Origin: Pseudomonas chlororaphis subsp. aurantiaca
GTDB taxonomy: Bacteria; Pseudomonadota; Gammaproteobacteria; Pseudomonadales; Pseudomonadaceae
NCBI RefSeq assembly: GCF_013466605.1
Contig: NZ_CP059162.1
Coordinates: 5,952,001-6,016,000, forward strand
Length of the DNA stretch: 64,000 nucleotides
Reading direction: 5' to 3'
Below the pieces are notes generated by a model, which was not told where the DNA came from, did no database searches, and worked only from the letters and a program-made list of their open reading frames with translations. The position numbers and the translations under genes are program-made. Of the stretch, positions 43,526-52,053 are shown piece by piece (within the stretch, counting starts at the first letter, position 1; each line of letters opens with the position of its first letter).

Positions 43526-43557
43526 AAAAGCCCGGCCTTCGCGCCGGGCTTTTTTTC
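43526..43557 (+). terminator. Rho-independent terminator of glyA
   Basis: Stem AGCCCGGC / GCCGGGCT with a small loop and seven T residues, about 20 bases after the stop. Confidence 0.94.
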
Positions 43558-43581
43558 GTCCGCGAATTGTCTGGCCCGGGA

Positions 43582-43686
43582 CCTGTAGCCGCTGCCGCAG
43601 GCTGCGATAAGGCCGAAGGCCTTCCTGCGATCTTCAGAGTGTCGCGGCCGTGCCGGCCGATCGCAGCCTGCGGCAGCGACTACAGG
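43582..43686. repeat. REPIN, GCCGCTGCCGCAGG family, copy 2
   Basis: 24-base arms at 43582-43605 and 43663-43686 with one mismatch (GGCTAC versus GACTAC), and the same inner AAGGCCGAAGGCCTT block as copy 1. It occupies part of the 354-base gap between glyA and the dctA-like gene. Confidence 0.9.
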
Positions 43687-43698
43687 ACCAGCACCACT

Positions 43699-43792
43699 GG
43701 TCAGACCGGTCATGCCAATTTTCGGATCGGCCCTTGTATTCGCGGGAAAATCGGGCATAGACTGCGCCTGCACTGGACATACCGGTAAGACC
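43699..43792. promoter_or_regulatory. Two GGTNNNACC sites upstream of dctA-like gene
   Basis: GGTCAGACC at 43699-43707 and GGTAAGACC at 43784-43792. Each has CCGG-type flanks, in opposite orientation (TGGTCAGACCGGT and ACCGGTAAGACCA). This half-site pattern is the usual operator of FadR-subfamily GntR regulators, one of which (45259) lies just downstream of the transporter. The rest of this intergenic stretch shows no gene; no sigma-54 -24/-12 element was recognised. Confidence 0.5.
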
Positions 43793-43861
43793 ACAATAAT
43801 TAAGTCCCGAATCTGATGCGCTCCGCGCACGGCAGCCGGGACACCGACCAGGATTCCCCTC

Positions 43862-45175
43862 ATGCTCAGATGGTGCTCGCGTTCGATTTTCCTCCAGGTA
43901 GTCCTCGGACTGATGCTCGGCATCGTGTGCGGACTGACACTCCCCGAATACTCCTCGCAACTCAAGCCACTGGGCGATGCCTTTATCAAGCTGATCAAGA
44001 TGCTGATCGGCCTGATCGTCTTCTGTGTGGTGGTCAGTGGCATCTCCGGCGCCGGCGACCTGAAAAAGGTCGGACGCATCGGGATCAAATCTGTCATCTA
44101 CTTCGAAGTCCTGACCACCATCGCTCTGGTGATCGGCCTGGTCTTCGCCTTCACCACCGGTATTGGTAGCGGCGCCAATATCCACCTGGAGCAACTGTCC
44201 GCCGCCGACATGGGCGACATCGCCCAGCGCAGCCAGCACATGCATGGCACCTCCGAGTTCCTGATGGGCCTGATCCCCAACTCGGTACTGGGCGCCTTCG
44301 CCGAAAACAACATCCTGCAGGTGCTGCTGTTCTCCGTGCTGTTCGGCAGCGCGCTGAACCTGGTGGGCGAAGCCGCTTCCGGCATCTCGCGGCTGATCAA
44401 CGAACTCAGCCACATCATCTTCCGCATCATGGGCATGATCGTGCGCCTGGCGCCGATCGGCGTGTTCGGCGCCATCGCCTTCACCACCAGCAAGTACGGC
44501 CTGGACTCGCTACAGCACCTGGGCAGCCTGGTGGGCCTGTTCTACCTGACCTGCTTCGCCTTCGTCGCCATCATTCTCGGGGTGGTCATGCGCTGTTCCG
44601 GCCTGCGCATGCTGCCCTTCCTCAAATACCTGCGCGAAGAGCTGCTGATCGTCCTTGGTACCGCCTCCTCCGACGCCGTACTGCCACAGATCATGCGCAA
44701 ACTGGAGCACCTGGGCATCGGTAGCTCCACGGTCGGCCTGGTCATCCCGACGGGCTACTCGTTCAACCTCGACGGTTTCTCGATCTACCTGACCCTGGCC
44801 ATCGTCTTCATCGCCAATGCCACCGGTACGCCGTTGTCGATGTCCGATTTGCTGACCATTCTGCTGGTGTCGCTGATCACCTCCAAAGGCGCCCACGGGA
44901 TTCCCGGTTCAGCGCTGGTGATCCTGGCCGCCACCCTGACGGCGATCCCGGCCATCCCGGTGGTGGGCCTGGTGCTGGTGCTGGCGGTGGACTGGTTCAT
45001 GGGCATCGGCCGGGCGCTGACCAACCTGATCGGCAACTGCGTCGCCACCGTGGCCATTGCCCGCTGGGAAAGAGACATCGATATCCAACGCGCCAACAAA
45101 GTCCTGAGCGGCCAGCAGGGCTATGGTTTCCAACCGCGAAAACCGCTGCCCGGCGCACAGCAGCAGGAGTTCTGA
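43862..45175 (+). CDS. DctA-type C4-dicarboxylate/cation symporter
   Basis: 437-residue DAACS-family transporter with eight or more membrane helices. Family blocks are MLIGLIVFCVVVSGISGAGDL, FAENNILQVLLFSVLFGSAL, LGTASSDAVLPQIMRKLE and PTGYSFNLDGFSIYLTLA; the SSDAVLP form and NLDG are typical of DctA (succinate, fumarate, malate). Two GntR-superfamily regulators follow on the same strand. Exact substrate cannot be fixed by eye, so I leave out the gene symbol; DctA is the best guess. Confidence 0.9.
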   Translation: MLRWCSRSIFLQVVLGLMLGIVCGLTLPEYSSQLKPLGDAFIKLIKMLIGLIVFCVVVSGISGAGDLKKVGRIGIKSVIYFEVLTTIALVIGLVFAFTTGIGSGANIHLEQLSAADMGDIAQRSQHMHGTSEFLMGLIPNSVLGAFAENNILQVLLFSVLFGSALNLVGEAASGISRLINELSHIIFRIMGMIVRLAPIGVFGAIAFTTSKYGLDSLQHLGSLVGLFYLTCFAFVAIILGVVMRCSGLRMLPFLKYLREELLIVLGTASSDAVLPQIMRKLEHLGIGSSTVGLVIPTGYSFNLDGFSIYLTLAIVFIANATGTPLSMSDLLTILLVSLITSKGAHGIPGSALVILAATLTAIPAIPVVGLVLVLAVDWFMGIGRALTNLIGNCVATVAIARWERDIDIQRANKVLSGQQGYGFQPRKPLPGAQQQEF

Positions 45176-45258
45176 AGCATGCCTTGTGCCTGTTGCCGGC
45201 AGGCACAACAATCAGCGCCTGCCATGGACCTCATTCGCCATATACCAGGGAGTGAACA

Positions 45259-45963
45259 GTGATCACCTCGTCAACGGTTGTAAATTCAGTGGTAGAAAAG
45301 CTGCGGGCGGCCTTGGCCCGTGGCCAATGGCGCTCCGGCGACATGCTGCCGGGGCAACGTGAATTGGCCGAGCAGCTGGGCATCAGTCGCCCGAGCCTGC
45401 GCGAGGCGGTGACTGTTCTGGAAACCCTGGGCCTGGTGCGTTCCATGCCCGGCAAAGGCGTGGTGGTGCTGGAAGCCAGCCTCAACGAACAACCGACAAC
45501 GGACAGCGGCGTGGCGGGCGCCAGCCTCGAGGACGTGCTGCAACTGCGCTACACCCTCGAGCCGTTCATCGTCGGCCTGGTGGCGCAGTCCATCAGCAGC
45601 AAGGAAGTGGGCCAGCTGCGCCTGACCCTGATGGACATGCGCGAGGCCCTGGAGGCCAACGACAGTGAAGCCGGGATGAACGCCTACATCGCCTTCCATG
45701 AAGAGCTGTTCACCCTGACCTCCAACCCGATCTTCCAGAACGTGGTGCAGCAGACCAGCAACGCCCTCAAGCAGAGCGCGGAGATCCTGCGCAACTCGCC
45801 GGAGCACCTGGCCGAACGCCTGGAAGAAAACGAAGCGGTGGTCCGGGCGATCCGCAACAAGAACAGCGCGCTGGCCAGTGCCGAAATGCGTCGGCACATC
45901 ATCAAGGAAGGCCAACGCATGGGCATCGAGCTGAACATCCCGGACGACCATCTGGGCAACTAA
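45259..45963 (+). CDS. FadR-subfamily GntR transcriptional regulator
   Basis: 234-residue repressor-type protein. Winged helix at residues 5-70 (LPGQRELAEQLGISRPSLRE), then an FCD ligand domain with metal-site residues in the blocks AYIAFHEELF and AEMRRHIIKEG. FCD regulators respond to small carboxylates such as lactate, pyruvate or dicarboxylates. Start is GTG. It lies 83 bases after the dicarboxylate transporter gene, so control of that gene is a reasonable inference. Confidence 0.88.
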   Translation: MITSSTVVNSVVEKLRAALARGQWRSGDMLPGQRELAEQLGISRPSLREAVTVLETLGLVRSMPGKGVVVLEASLNEQPTTDSGVAGASLEDVLQLRYTLEPFIVGLVAQSISSKEVGQLRLTLMDMREALEANDSEAGMNAYIAFHEELFTLTSNPIFQNVVQQTSNALKQSAEILRNSPEHLAERLEENEAVVRAIRNKNSALASAEMRRHIIKEGQRMGIELNIPDDHLGN

Positions 45964-46007
45964 GCCGCACAACACTTTCGTATCGGTAACCGGACTGGAG
46001 ACAGGCC

Positions 46008-46718
46008 ATGGCCAGCTACGCCTTGAACAAACTTGCATTCCCCCTCCCCGGAGCCCTGCCACGGCGCCGCACCGGCGAGAAAAAACTGCTGGTCGACGAC
46101 GTCTATCCGCAGATTTTCGATGCCATTCTCGAACAACGCATCGCCCCCGCCAGCCGTTTCACCGAGGACAGCCTCGGCGAAGTGTTCGGGGTCAGCCGCA
46201 GCATCATTCGCCAGGTCCTGGCGCGTTTGTCCCACCAGCAGGTGATCATCCTGCGGCCCAACCACAGGCCCCAGGTGGCGGCACCGGACCACGAACAGAC
46301 GCGGCAGATCCTGCATGCCCGACGCCTGACGGAAATCACCCTGGTCAGGCTCGCCTGCCAGCAACCGGCGCCGCGCAACCTCAAGCGCCTGCGGGAGCTG
46401 ATCGCCTCTGAGCGCGACTGCATCGACCGCGGCTTGCGTGGCCCGGCGATCCGCCTGTCCGGCGAGTTCCACCTGCAATTGGCCGAGGTGGCCGGCAACG
46501 CGCCGCTGGCGCACTTCCTCGGCAGCCTGGTGCCGCTGACGTCACTGGCGATTGCCCATCATGAAACCCGCGCCTGCAGCCATTGCGCCTGGCAGGAACA
46601 TGCGGCGATTGTCGACGCCATCGAGGACGGTGACGTCAAGGCCGCGGTCGCATTGATGACCGGGCACCTGGATCACCTGGAGGAAAGGTTGCTCAAGGCC
46701 AGCGCGGGTTCGCAGTAA
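46008..46718 (+). CDS. GntR-family transcriptional regulator (FCD type)
   Basis: 236-residue regulator with an unusual 28-residue basic N-terminal extension (NKLAFPLPGALPRRRTGEKK) before a winged helix containing SLGEVFGVSRSIIRQVLARL. The C-terminal helical domain has the FCD His positions (FHLQLAEVAGN, HAAIVDAIEDGD, MTGHLDHLEERL). It starts 44 bases after the previous regulator and is probably co-transcribed. Its target is unknown; purine or carboxylate catabolism are common for this subfamily, which I infer only loosely. Confidence 0.85.
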   Translation: MASYALNKLAFPLPGALPRRRTGEKKLLVDDVYPQIFDAILEQRIAPASRFTEDSLGEVFGVSRSIIRQVLARLSHQQVIILRPNHRPQVAAPDHEQTRQILHARRLTEITLVRLACQQPAPRNLKRLRELIASERDCIDRGLRGPAIRLSGEFHLQLAEVAGNAPLAHFLGSLVPLTSLAIAHHETRACSHCAWQEHAAIVDAIEDGDVKAAVALMTGHLDHLEERLLKASAGSQ

Positions 46719-46726
46719 CCGGCGTT

Positions 46727-46772
46727 TCGCGAACCCGCTCGCTCCTGCAGACCGGAGCGGGCGGGTTCGCGA
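46727..46772. terminator. Bidirectional hairpin between convergent genes
   Basis: 19-base arms beginning TCGCGAACCCGC pair with ...GGGTTCGCGA at 18 of 19 positions, with an eight-base loop. Located between the GntR gene and the convergent CobW-type gene. No T tract; REP-like. Confidence 0.6.
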
Positions 46773-46799
46773 TAACCTCACAATAAGGCTGTAACGAAA

Positions 46800-47786
46800 C
46801 TACTGCGCCGCCATCCGGGCGAACCCGGCACGGATCTTCTCTTCCGGCAGATCGTCGGCAATGAACACAATCACGCTCTCCCGTGTCTCGCCTTCGGCCC
46901 ATTCGGTATCCCAGTCGAAACCGTACAGCTTGAGCACGCCCTGGAACACCAGCCGCCGTGGCTCACCGGCAATGTTCAACACGCCCTTGTAGCGCAGCAG
47001 CTGCTTGCCGTGTTCTTCCAGCAACTCGTTCATGAACTCGCTGAGCCGGTCGATATCCAGCGGCGCGTCGGTGCGCAGCACCAGGCTGGAAATACGATCG
47101 ATGGAGGGCGCCTTGCTCACCGGGCTCAGGCTGACACCGCCACCCAGGTCGGCATTCAGGTTAAAGCCACGCACATCCAGCAGCTCGGCCAGATCGATGC
47201 GGCCATGCTCGACCACACGGATCGGCGCACGGCGGTTGATCCGGGTCAGGCGCTCGCTCAGCGCATTGAAAGTCTGCTCGTCCACCAGGTCGCGCTTGCT
47301 CACCAGTAGGCGGTCGGCGAAGCCGATCTGGGCCTGGGCGATGGTCTGGGTCAGGTGGTGCTCGGCATGCTTGGCGTCCACCAGGGTGATGATGCCGTCG
47401 AGGATGTAACGCTCGCGCAGTTCCTCATCGATGAAGAACGTCTGGGTCACGGGCGCGGGGTCGGCCAGCCCGGTGCATTCGATCACCAGCCGGTCGAAGG
47501 CGATCTCGCCGCTGTCCAGCCGCTCGAGCAGCAAGAACAGCGCCTTGGTCAGGTCGGTATGGATGGTGCAGCAGACGCAGCCGTTGGACAGCGTCATCAC
47601 TTGCACCGGCTCGTCGCCCAGTAACTGGGTGTCGATGCCCGCATCGCTGAATTCGTTTTCGATCACGGCGATTTTCAGGCCGTGCTCGGCCTTGAGCAGA
47701 TGGCGCAGCAAAGTGGTCTTGCCGGCGCCGAGGAAACCGCTGAGAACGGTGACGGGGATTGGGGCTAACAAAACGAAATCTCCCAT
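46800..47786 (-). CDS. yjiA: CobW/YjiA-family metal-binding GTPase
   Basis: 328-residue G3E GTPase. Walker A GFLGAGKTTLLRHLL, metal motif GCVCC in LSNGCVCCTIHTDL, switch block ECTGLADPAPV, and the CobW C-terminal domain. Family members insert or store zinc, cobalt or other metals. Start placed at MGDFVLLAPIPVTVL; the longer frame includes a REP element. The cstA-ybdD-yjiA order matches the E. coli btsT-yjiX-yjiA operon, linking this GTPase to the pyruvate/peptide transporter. Confidence 0.9.
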   Translation of the reverse strand: MGDFVLLAPIPVTVLSGFLGAGKTTLLRHLLKAEHGLKIAVIENEFSDAGIDTQLLGDEPVQVMTLSNGCVCCTIHTDLTKALFLLLERLDSGEIAFDRLVIECTGLADPAPVTQTFFIDEELRERYILDGIITLVDAKHAEHHLTQTIAQAQIGFADRLLVSKRDLVDEQTFNALSERLTRINRRAPIRVVEHGRIDLAELLDVRGFNLNADLGGGVSLSPVSKAPSIDRISSLVLRTDAPLDIDRLSEFMNELLEEHGKQLLRYKGVLNIAGEPRRLVFQGVLKLYGFDWDTEWAEGETRESVIVFIADDLPEEKIRAGFARMAAQ

Positions 47787-47798
47787 GGGCAGAAAAGA

Positions 47799-47867
47799 CT
47801 GTAGGAGCCGGGACAGTCGGCGAAGCGTCTTGAAGACCGCTACCGCCGACAAGCCGGGCTCCTACAG
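47799..47867. repeat. REP pair upstream of yjiA
   Basis: CTGTAGGAGCC...GGCTCCTACAG tips with imperfect inner arms over 69 bases, 13 bases before the yjiA ATG and so in its leader. Same CTGTAGGAGC family as the copy at 58.6 kb. Confidence 0.75.
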
Positions 47868-47892
47868 TAGGGTGTTGCTCAATGGTCGTGCT

Positions 47893-48090
47893 TCAACAGC
47901 ATTTCGGCCCGGCTTTGCCGCCGTACCGCGCTTCCTGGCGCTCCCGGAAGAACGCCTCGTACGACATCACCGGTTTGTCCGGGTGCTTGGTCTGCATATG
48001 CTCGACGTAGTTGTCGTAGTCGGGCATGCCGACCATCAGGCGCGCGGCCTGACCGAGGTATTTACCGAGGCGACTCAGGTCATTGAACAC
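47893..48090 (-). CDS. YbdD/YjiX-family small protein
   Basis: 65-residue protein, [33 protein letters not shown]..., of the YbdD/YjiX family, which always accompanies CstA/BtsT. The C-terminal GGKAGPKCC has two adjacent cysteines. A role as a transporter accessory subunit is suspected. It starts 15 bases after the cstA stop on the same strand. Confidence 0.9.
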   Translation of the reverse strand: MFNDLSRLGKYLGQAARLMVGMPDYDNYVEHMQTKHPDKPVMSYEAFFRERQEARYGGKAGPKCC

Positions 48091-48105
48091 GATTGCAATC
48101 CTCGA

Positions 48106-50172
48106 TTACGCATCCGGCAGTGCATGGAATGGCGATTCTTTATCCGTGCGCTCTTTTTTACCCCAGGCGGAGATACCCACCTTGAGGGCGTAGAACAGGA
48201 TGCTGAATACCACCAGCAGGAACAGCACCGTCAGCGTGGCGTTGGTGTAGGCGTTGAAGATCACGTGCTGCATCTGCGTGATGTCCTTGGCCGGTGCGAG
48301 GATCTGACCATTGGCCAGGGCATCGCTGTACTTCTTGGCCAGGGCCAGGAAACCGACTGCCGGGTTGGCGTCGAACAACTTGATGAGGCCCGCGGTGGTG
48401 GTGCAGATCAGCAACCAGGCAGCTGGCAGCAAGGTCACCCAGATGTAGCGTTGACGCTTCATCTTGATCAGCACCACGGTGCCGAGCATCAGCGCGATAC
48501 CCGCCAGCATCTGGTTGGAGATGCCGAACAGCGGCCACAGGGTGTTGATGCCACCCAGCGGATCGATCACGCCCTGGTACAGCAGGTAACCCCAGAGGGC
48601 CACGCAGCCGGCGGTAGCGATCAGGTTGGCGGTCCAGGACTCGGTGCGTTTCAGGGCTGGCACGAAGGAACCCAGCAGGTCCTGCAGCATGAAACGACCG
48701 GCACGGGTACCGGCATCCACCGCGGTCAGGATGAACAGCGCTTCGAACAGGATCGCGAAGTGGTACCAGAACGCCATGGTGTTCTCGCCCGGCAGCACCG
48801 TGTGCAGGATCTGCGCGATACCGACCGCCAGGGTCGGTGCACCGCCGGCACGGGCCAGGATGGTGGTTTCACCGATGTCCTTGGCCACTGCTTGCAGGGC
48901 GTCCGGAGTAATGGCGAAGCCCCAGCTACTGACCGTCTGCGCCACGGTTACCACGTCACCGCCGACGATGGCCGCCGGGCTGTTCATGGCGAAGTACACG
49001 CCAGGCTCGATCACCGAAGCGGCGACCATCGCCATGATGGCCACGAAGGACTCCATCAGCATGCCGCCGTAACCGATGTAACGGGCGTTGGTTTCGTTAT
49101 CCAGCAGCTTCGGCGTGGTCCCGGAAGAGATCAGCGCGTGGAAGCCCGACACCGCGCCACAGGCGATGGTGATGAACAGGAACGGGAACAGGCCGCCTTT
49201 CCAGACCGGGCCGGTGCCGTCGGTGAACTGGGTCAGCGCCGGCATTTTCAGCTCGGGCATGGTGATCAGGATGCCGATCGCCAGGGCGATGATGGTACCG
49301 ATCTTGAGGAAGGTCGACAGGTAGTCGCGCGGCGCCAGGATCAGCCATACCGGCAGTACCGCGGCGACGAAACCGTAGCCGATCAGCATCCAGGTGATCT
49401 GTACGCCGGTGAAGGTGAAGGCCTTGGACCACACAGGGTCCGCGGCGATCTGGCCCCCCAGCCAGATCGAGCCCAGCAGCAGGAGCACGCCGATGACGGA
49501 GATTTCACCGATGCGGCCCGGGCGGATGTAGCGCATGTAGACGCCCATGAACATCGCGATCGGGATGGTCGCCATCACGGTGAAGATGCCCCACGGGCTT
49601 TCGGCCAGGGCCTTGACCACGATCAGCGCCAGCACCGCGAGGATGATGATCATGATCAGGAAGCAGCCGAACAGCGCGATGGTCCCCGGGATCCGGCCCA
49701 TTTCCTCACGGACCATGTCGCCCAGGGAGCGGCCGTTGCGCCGGGTGGACATGAACAGGACCATGAAGTCCTGCACCGCGCCCGCCAGCACCACCCCGGC
49801 AATCAGCCAGAGCGTGCCGGGCAGATAGCCCATCTGCGCCGCCAGTACCGGCCCCACCAGCGGGCCCGCGCCGGCGATGGCCGCGAAGTGGTGACCGAAG
49901 AGAATGTGCTTGTTGGTCGGAACATAGTCCAGACCGTCGTTGTTGAGCACGGCGGGGGTGGCCCGGCGCGCATCGAGCTGCATCACGTTGTTAGCGATGA
50001 ACAGGCTGTAGTAACGGTATGCGACCAGATAGATGGCCACGGCAGCAACCACGATCCACAAGGCGTTGATCGCCTCGCCGCGGCGCAATGCCACTACGCC
50101 GAGGGCGCACGCTCCTACGATTGCCAGCACCAGCCAGGGTAAGTGGCGTAGCGGGCTATTATTATTTTTCAT
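48106..50172 (-). CDS. cstA: CstA/BtsT carbon-starvation transporter
   Basis: 688-residue membrane protein with about 18 helices, an importer of peptides or pyruvate in the CstA family. Start set at MKNNNSPLRHLPWLVLAIVG; the longer frame crosses the promoter region. Conserved blocks are FGHHFAAIAGAGPLVGPVLAAQMGY (PLVGP motif), DFMVLFMSTRRNGRSLGDM and FPFLFITIACGAVSGFHALI. E. coli CstA and BtsT differ in regulation and both are similar in length; the yjiX-yjiA partners favour a BtsT-like role. Confidence 0.92.
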   Translation of the reverse strand: MKNNNSPLRHLPWLVLAIVGACALGVVALRRGEAINALWIVVAAVAIYLVAYRYYSLFIANNVMQLDARRATPAVLNNDGLDYVPTNKHILFGHHFAAIAGAGPLVGPVLAAQMGYLPGTLWLIAGVVLAGAVQDFMVLFMSTRRNGRSLGDMVREEMGRIPGTIALFGCFLIMIIILAVLALIVVKALAESPWGIFTVMATIPIAMFMGVYMRYIRPGRIGEISVIGVLLLLGSIWLGGQIAADPVWSKAFTFTGVQITWMLIGYGFVAAVLPVWLILAPRDYLSTFLKIGTIIALAIGILITMPELKMPALTQFTDGTGPVWKGGLFPFLFITIACGAVSGFHALISSGTTPKLLDNETNARYIGYGGMLMESFVAIMAMVAASVIEPGVYFAMNSPAAIVGGDVVTVAQTVSSWGFAITPDALQAVAKDIGETTILARAGGAPTLAVGIAQILHTVLPGENTMAFWYHFAILFEALFILTAVDAGTRAGRFMLQDLLGSFVPALKRTESWTANLIATAGCVALWGYLLYQGVIDPLGGINTLWPLFGISNQMLAGIALMLGTVVLIKMKRQRYIWVTLLPAAWLLICTTTAGLIKLFDANPAVGFLALAKKYSDALANGQILAPAKDITQMQHVIFNAYTNATLTVLFLLVVFSILFYALKVGISAWGKKERTDKESPFHALPDA

Positions 50173-50382
50173 TTTATTATTCCAGCCAGGGTGGACAAGA
50201 AAGACAGCCATCCGGAGTTTAGCGCTACTGGCCCCAAAGGCCACCCCCCACGTTGGTCTAGAGCGTCCTTTTGAGTTTTTTCTTAGGTTTTGCACCGCCT
50301 CGGTGCAACCGCTTCTGGAAGCACTGAACCACCCGGGCGAAAAAGCAGTCGCACCTTTAACGACTCGCCGTCTGGAGTGCCC

Positions 50383-50844
50383 ATGCTCGCGCCGCCCGAT
50401 GGACCGCCGCTGTCACCGCCGCTGCTGTATCTGCTGTTCCTGATAGCAGCGCTGTTGCTTGCCGACGGTGTGCCCTTGCCGGTCCCGGTCAACGGCTGGC
50501 TGCGCACCCTGGCCCTGCTGCTGATCATCGGCGGCCAGAGCCTGTCGTTCTGGGCGATGTGGCGTCTCAGGCAACGGCATACCACCACCAGCAATCGCGG
50601 CGAACCCCGGCGCCTGCTGTGCGACGGCCCGTTCGCGATCTCGCGCAACCCCATCAATCTCGGCGACACCCTGGGTTACTGCGCCATTGCCCTGCTGCTC
50701 GGCAGCCTGTGGCCGTGGCTGCTGTTGCCACTGCTGATTTACCTGATGAACCTGACGGTGATCCGGCCGGACGAGAACCATCTGCTGGAGTTGTTCGGCG
50801 ACCGCTACCGTGACTATTGCCGCAGGGTACGCCGCTGGCTGTAG
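50383..50844 (+). CDS. ICMT/PEMT-type membrane methyltransferase
   Basis: 153-residue membrane protein with four hydrophobic helices and the C-terminal signature of the isoprenylcysteine/phospholipid methyltransferase superfamily: GPFAISRNPINLGDTLGY and RPDENHLLELFGDRYRDYCR (the RNP and EExxL-F-G-Y-xY-x-x-R motifs that bind SAM). Start at MLAPPDGPPLSPP. The substrate is unknown. It is divergent from cstA. Confidence 0.85.
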   Translation: MLAPPDGPPLSPPLLYLLFLIAALLLADGVPLPVPVNGWLRTLALLLIIGGQSLSFWAMWRLRQRHTTTSNRGEPRRLLCDGPFAISRNPINLGDTLGYCAIALLLGSLWPWLLLPLLIYLMNLTVIRPDENHLLELFGDRYRDYCRRVRRWL

Positions 50845-50902
50845 CGGTGGGAGCGCACCCGGGTCTGGTCTATAGTCATTTCACCACGCAGAGGGGCTGC
50901 TC

Positions 50903-51271
50903 ATGAGCGAACACCATTTTGATCGTCGCCGTTTCAAACGCATCGCCTTCGATGCCCGCACCGAACTGAGCCAGGGCCCTTATCGCTGGTCCGTGCAGTT
51001 GGTCGATCTCTCGCTCAGGGGCATGCTGATCCAGCGTCCCGATCCCTGGCTGGGAGACGAAAGCCAGCCGTTCGAAGCCGATATCCATTTGAGCGATGAC
51101 GCCGAAGTACGCATGGACGTGCGACTGGCGCACGACGATCAGGGCCAGTTGGGCTTTGTTTGCCTGCATATAGACCTGGAATCGATCGAGCATCTGCGCC
51201 GGCTGATCGAACTGAACCTCGCCGATCCGCAGGAGCTGGAGCGTGAGCTGGGGGCGCTGCTGGAGGTTTGA
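50903..51271 (+). CDS. mapZ: PilZ-domain c-di-GMP receptor MapZ
   Basis: 122-residue stand-alone PilZ protein. The c-di-GMP motif is complete: R9xxxR13 in DRRRFKRIAF and the DLSLRG (D/NxSxxG) loop. In P. aeruginosa the homologue (PA4608, MapZ) binds the methyltransferase CheR1 in the presence of c-di-GMP and alters flagellar motor switching. It stands between cstA and radA, as PA4608 does between PA4606 and PA4609. MorA, in this same window, is a possible source of its ligand. Confidence 0.9.
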   Translation: MSEHHFDRRRFKRIAFDARTELSQGPYRWSVQLVDLSLRGMLIQRPDPWLGDESQPFEADIHLSDDAEVRMDVRLAHDDQGQLGFVCLHIDLESIEHLRRLIELNLADPQELERELGALLEV

Positions 51272-51295
51272 GCGCCCGCCTCTCCCGTCAGCCGC

Positions 51296-52024
51296 TCAAG
51301 GAAATGCCGAGGGCTCGGGGAACTCGCTTTCCATGTCCCAATAACCGGGCTGTTGCCGACTGGCGGCGGTCCACTGCCCGTCCACCCAGCGATAAATCCG
51401 GTACGTGGTCACAAAATCGTCACCCTCGCTGGCAGGCGCCGAAGACACCTGGGCAATCGATTCGGTAGCACCCGACGCCGATGGAAGGATCTGCCAGGCC
51501 GCCTTGCCGGTCTGGGCCATCACCAGCGGGCGCAGCTCCCCGTCTTCGCCTAGATACTGAACCGGCTCCAGCCGGCTTTGCGTCGGCAGCAGGATCTGCG
51601 TGGCCGGGCCGCTGTAGCTGCCCAGCGGAGCCGTCTGATCGACGGTGAGGAAAAACGCCGGGTATGGCAGGCCGCTGAGCGGCGCCTTTTCCACCTTCGC
51701 CAGCGGGTAGCCCAGGGATTGCTCGGCAAGCACTTCGCCGCCCTCCGACACCAGGCGCACCCGGGCCTCCAGCTGTGGCTGGTGCTCGCTGTCCGTCGAC
51801 TCGTCGAAGGTTTCCTCGTCCAGGCCGCTGCCCCAGCTCTGCGCGTGCAATTGCGCGGTGATGCGCCGGTCTTCCAGCACCTCGAGCACCGTGCCGTCGC
51901 CGACCAGCAATTCCTGGGCGATCCGATAGCCGCGCGGCGCATCCTCCTGGCTGGCTACCGCCAGGCCGGCGCCCCACGACAATATGAAACCGAGGGCTGC
52001 GAAGCCCGCTGCCGTCATCCGCAT
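51296..52024 (-). CDS. Exported protein of unknown function
   Basis: 242-residue protein with a signal peptide (MRMTAAGFAALGFILSWGAGLAVAS). The mature part starts QEDAPRGYRIAQELLVGDGT and is beta-rich, with an acidic stretch DEETFDESTDSEHQ. No known motif recognised. Start at MRMTAAG; the frame extends 11 codons upstream into the radA stop. It lies directly downstream of radA and may share its transcript. Confidence 0.75.
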   Translation of the reverse strand: MRMTAAGFAALGFILSWGAGLAVASQEDAPRGYRIAQELLVGDGTVLEVLEDRRITAQLHAQSWGSGLDEETFDESTDSEHQPQLEARVRLVSEGGEVLAEQSLGYPLAKVEKAPLSGLPYPAFFLTVDQTAPLGSYSGPATQILLPTQSRLEPVQYLGEDGELRPLVMAQTGKAAWQILPSASGATESIAQVSSAPASEGDDFVTTYRIYRWVDGQWTAASRQQPGYWDMESEFPEPSAFP

Positions 52025-52053
52025 GAACTGCTTCCTTTCCGTGGCACAAAGGG

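Noticed and set aside
43508..43861. Possible sigma-54 promoter before the dctA-like gene
   Set aside because: No GG-N10-GC element with proper flanks was found by eye.
47431..50142. 903-codon frame antisense to cstA and yjiA
   Set aside because: Spans two real genes on the other strand, composition dominated by H/Q/R/G, no motif; shadow.
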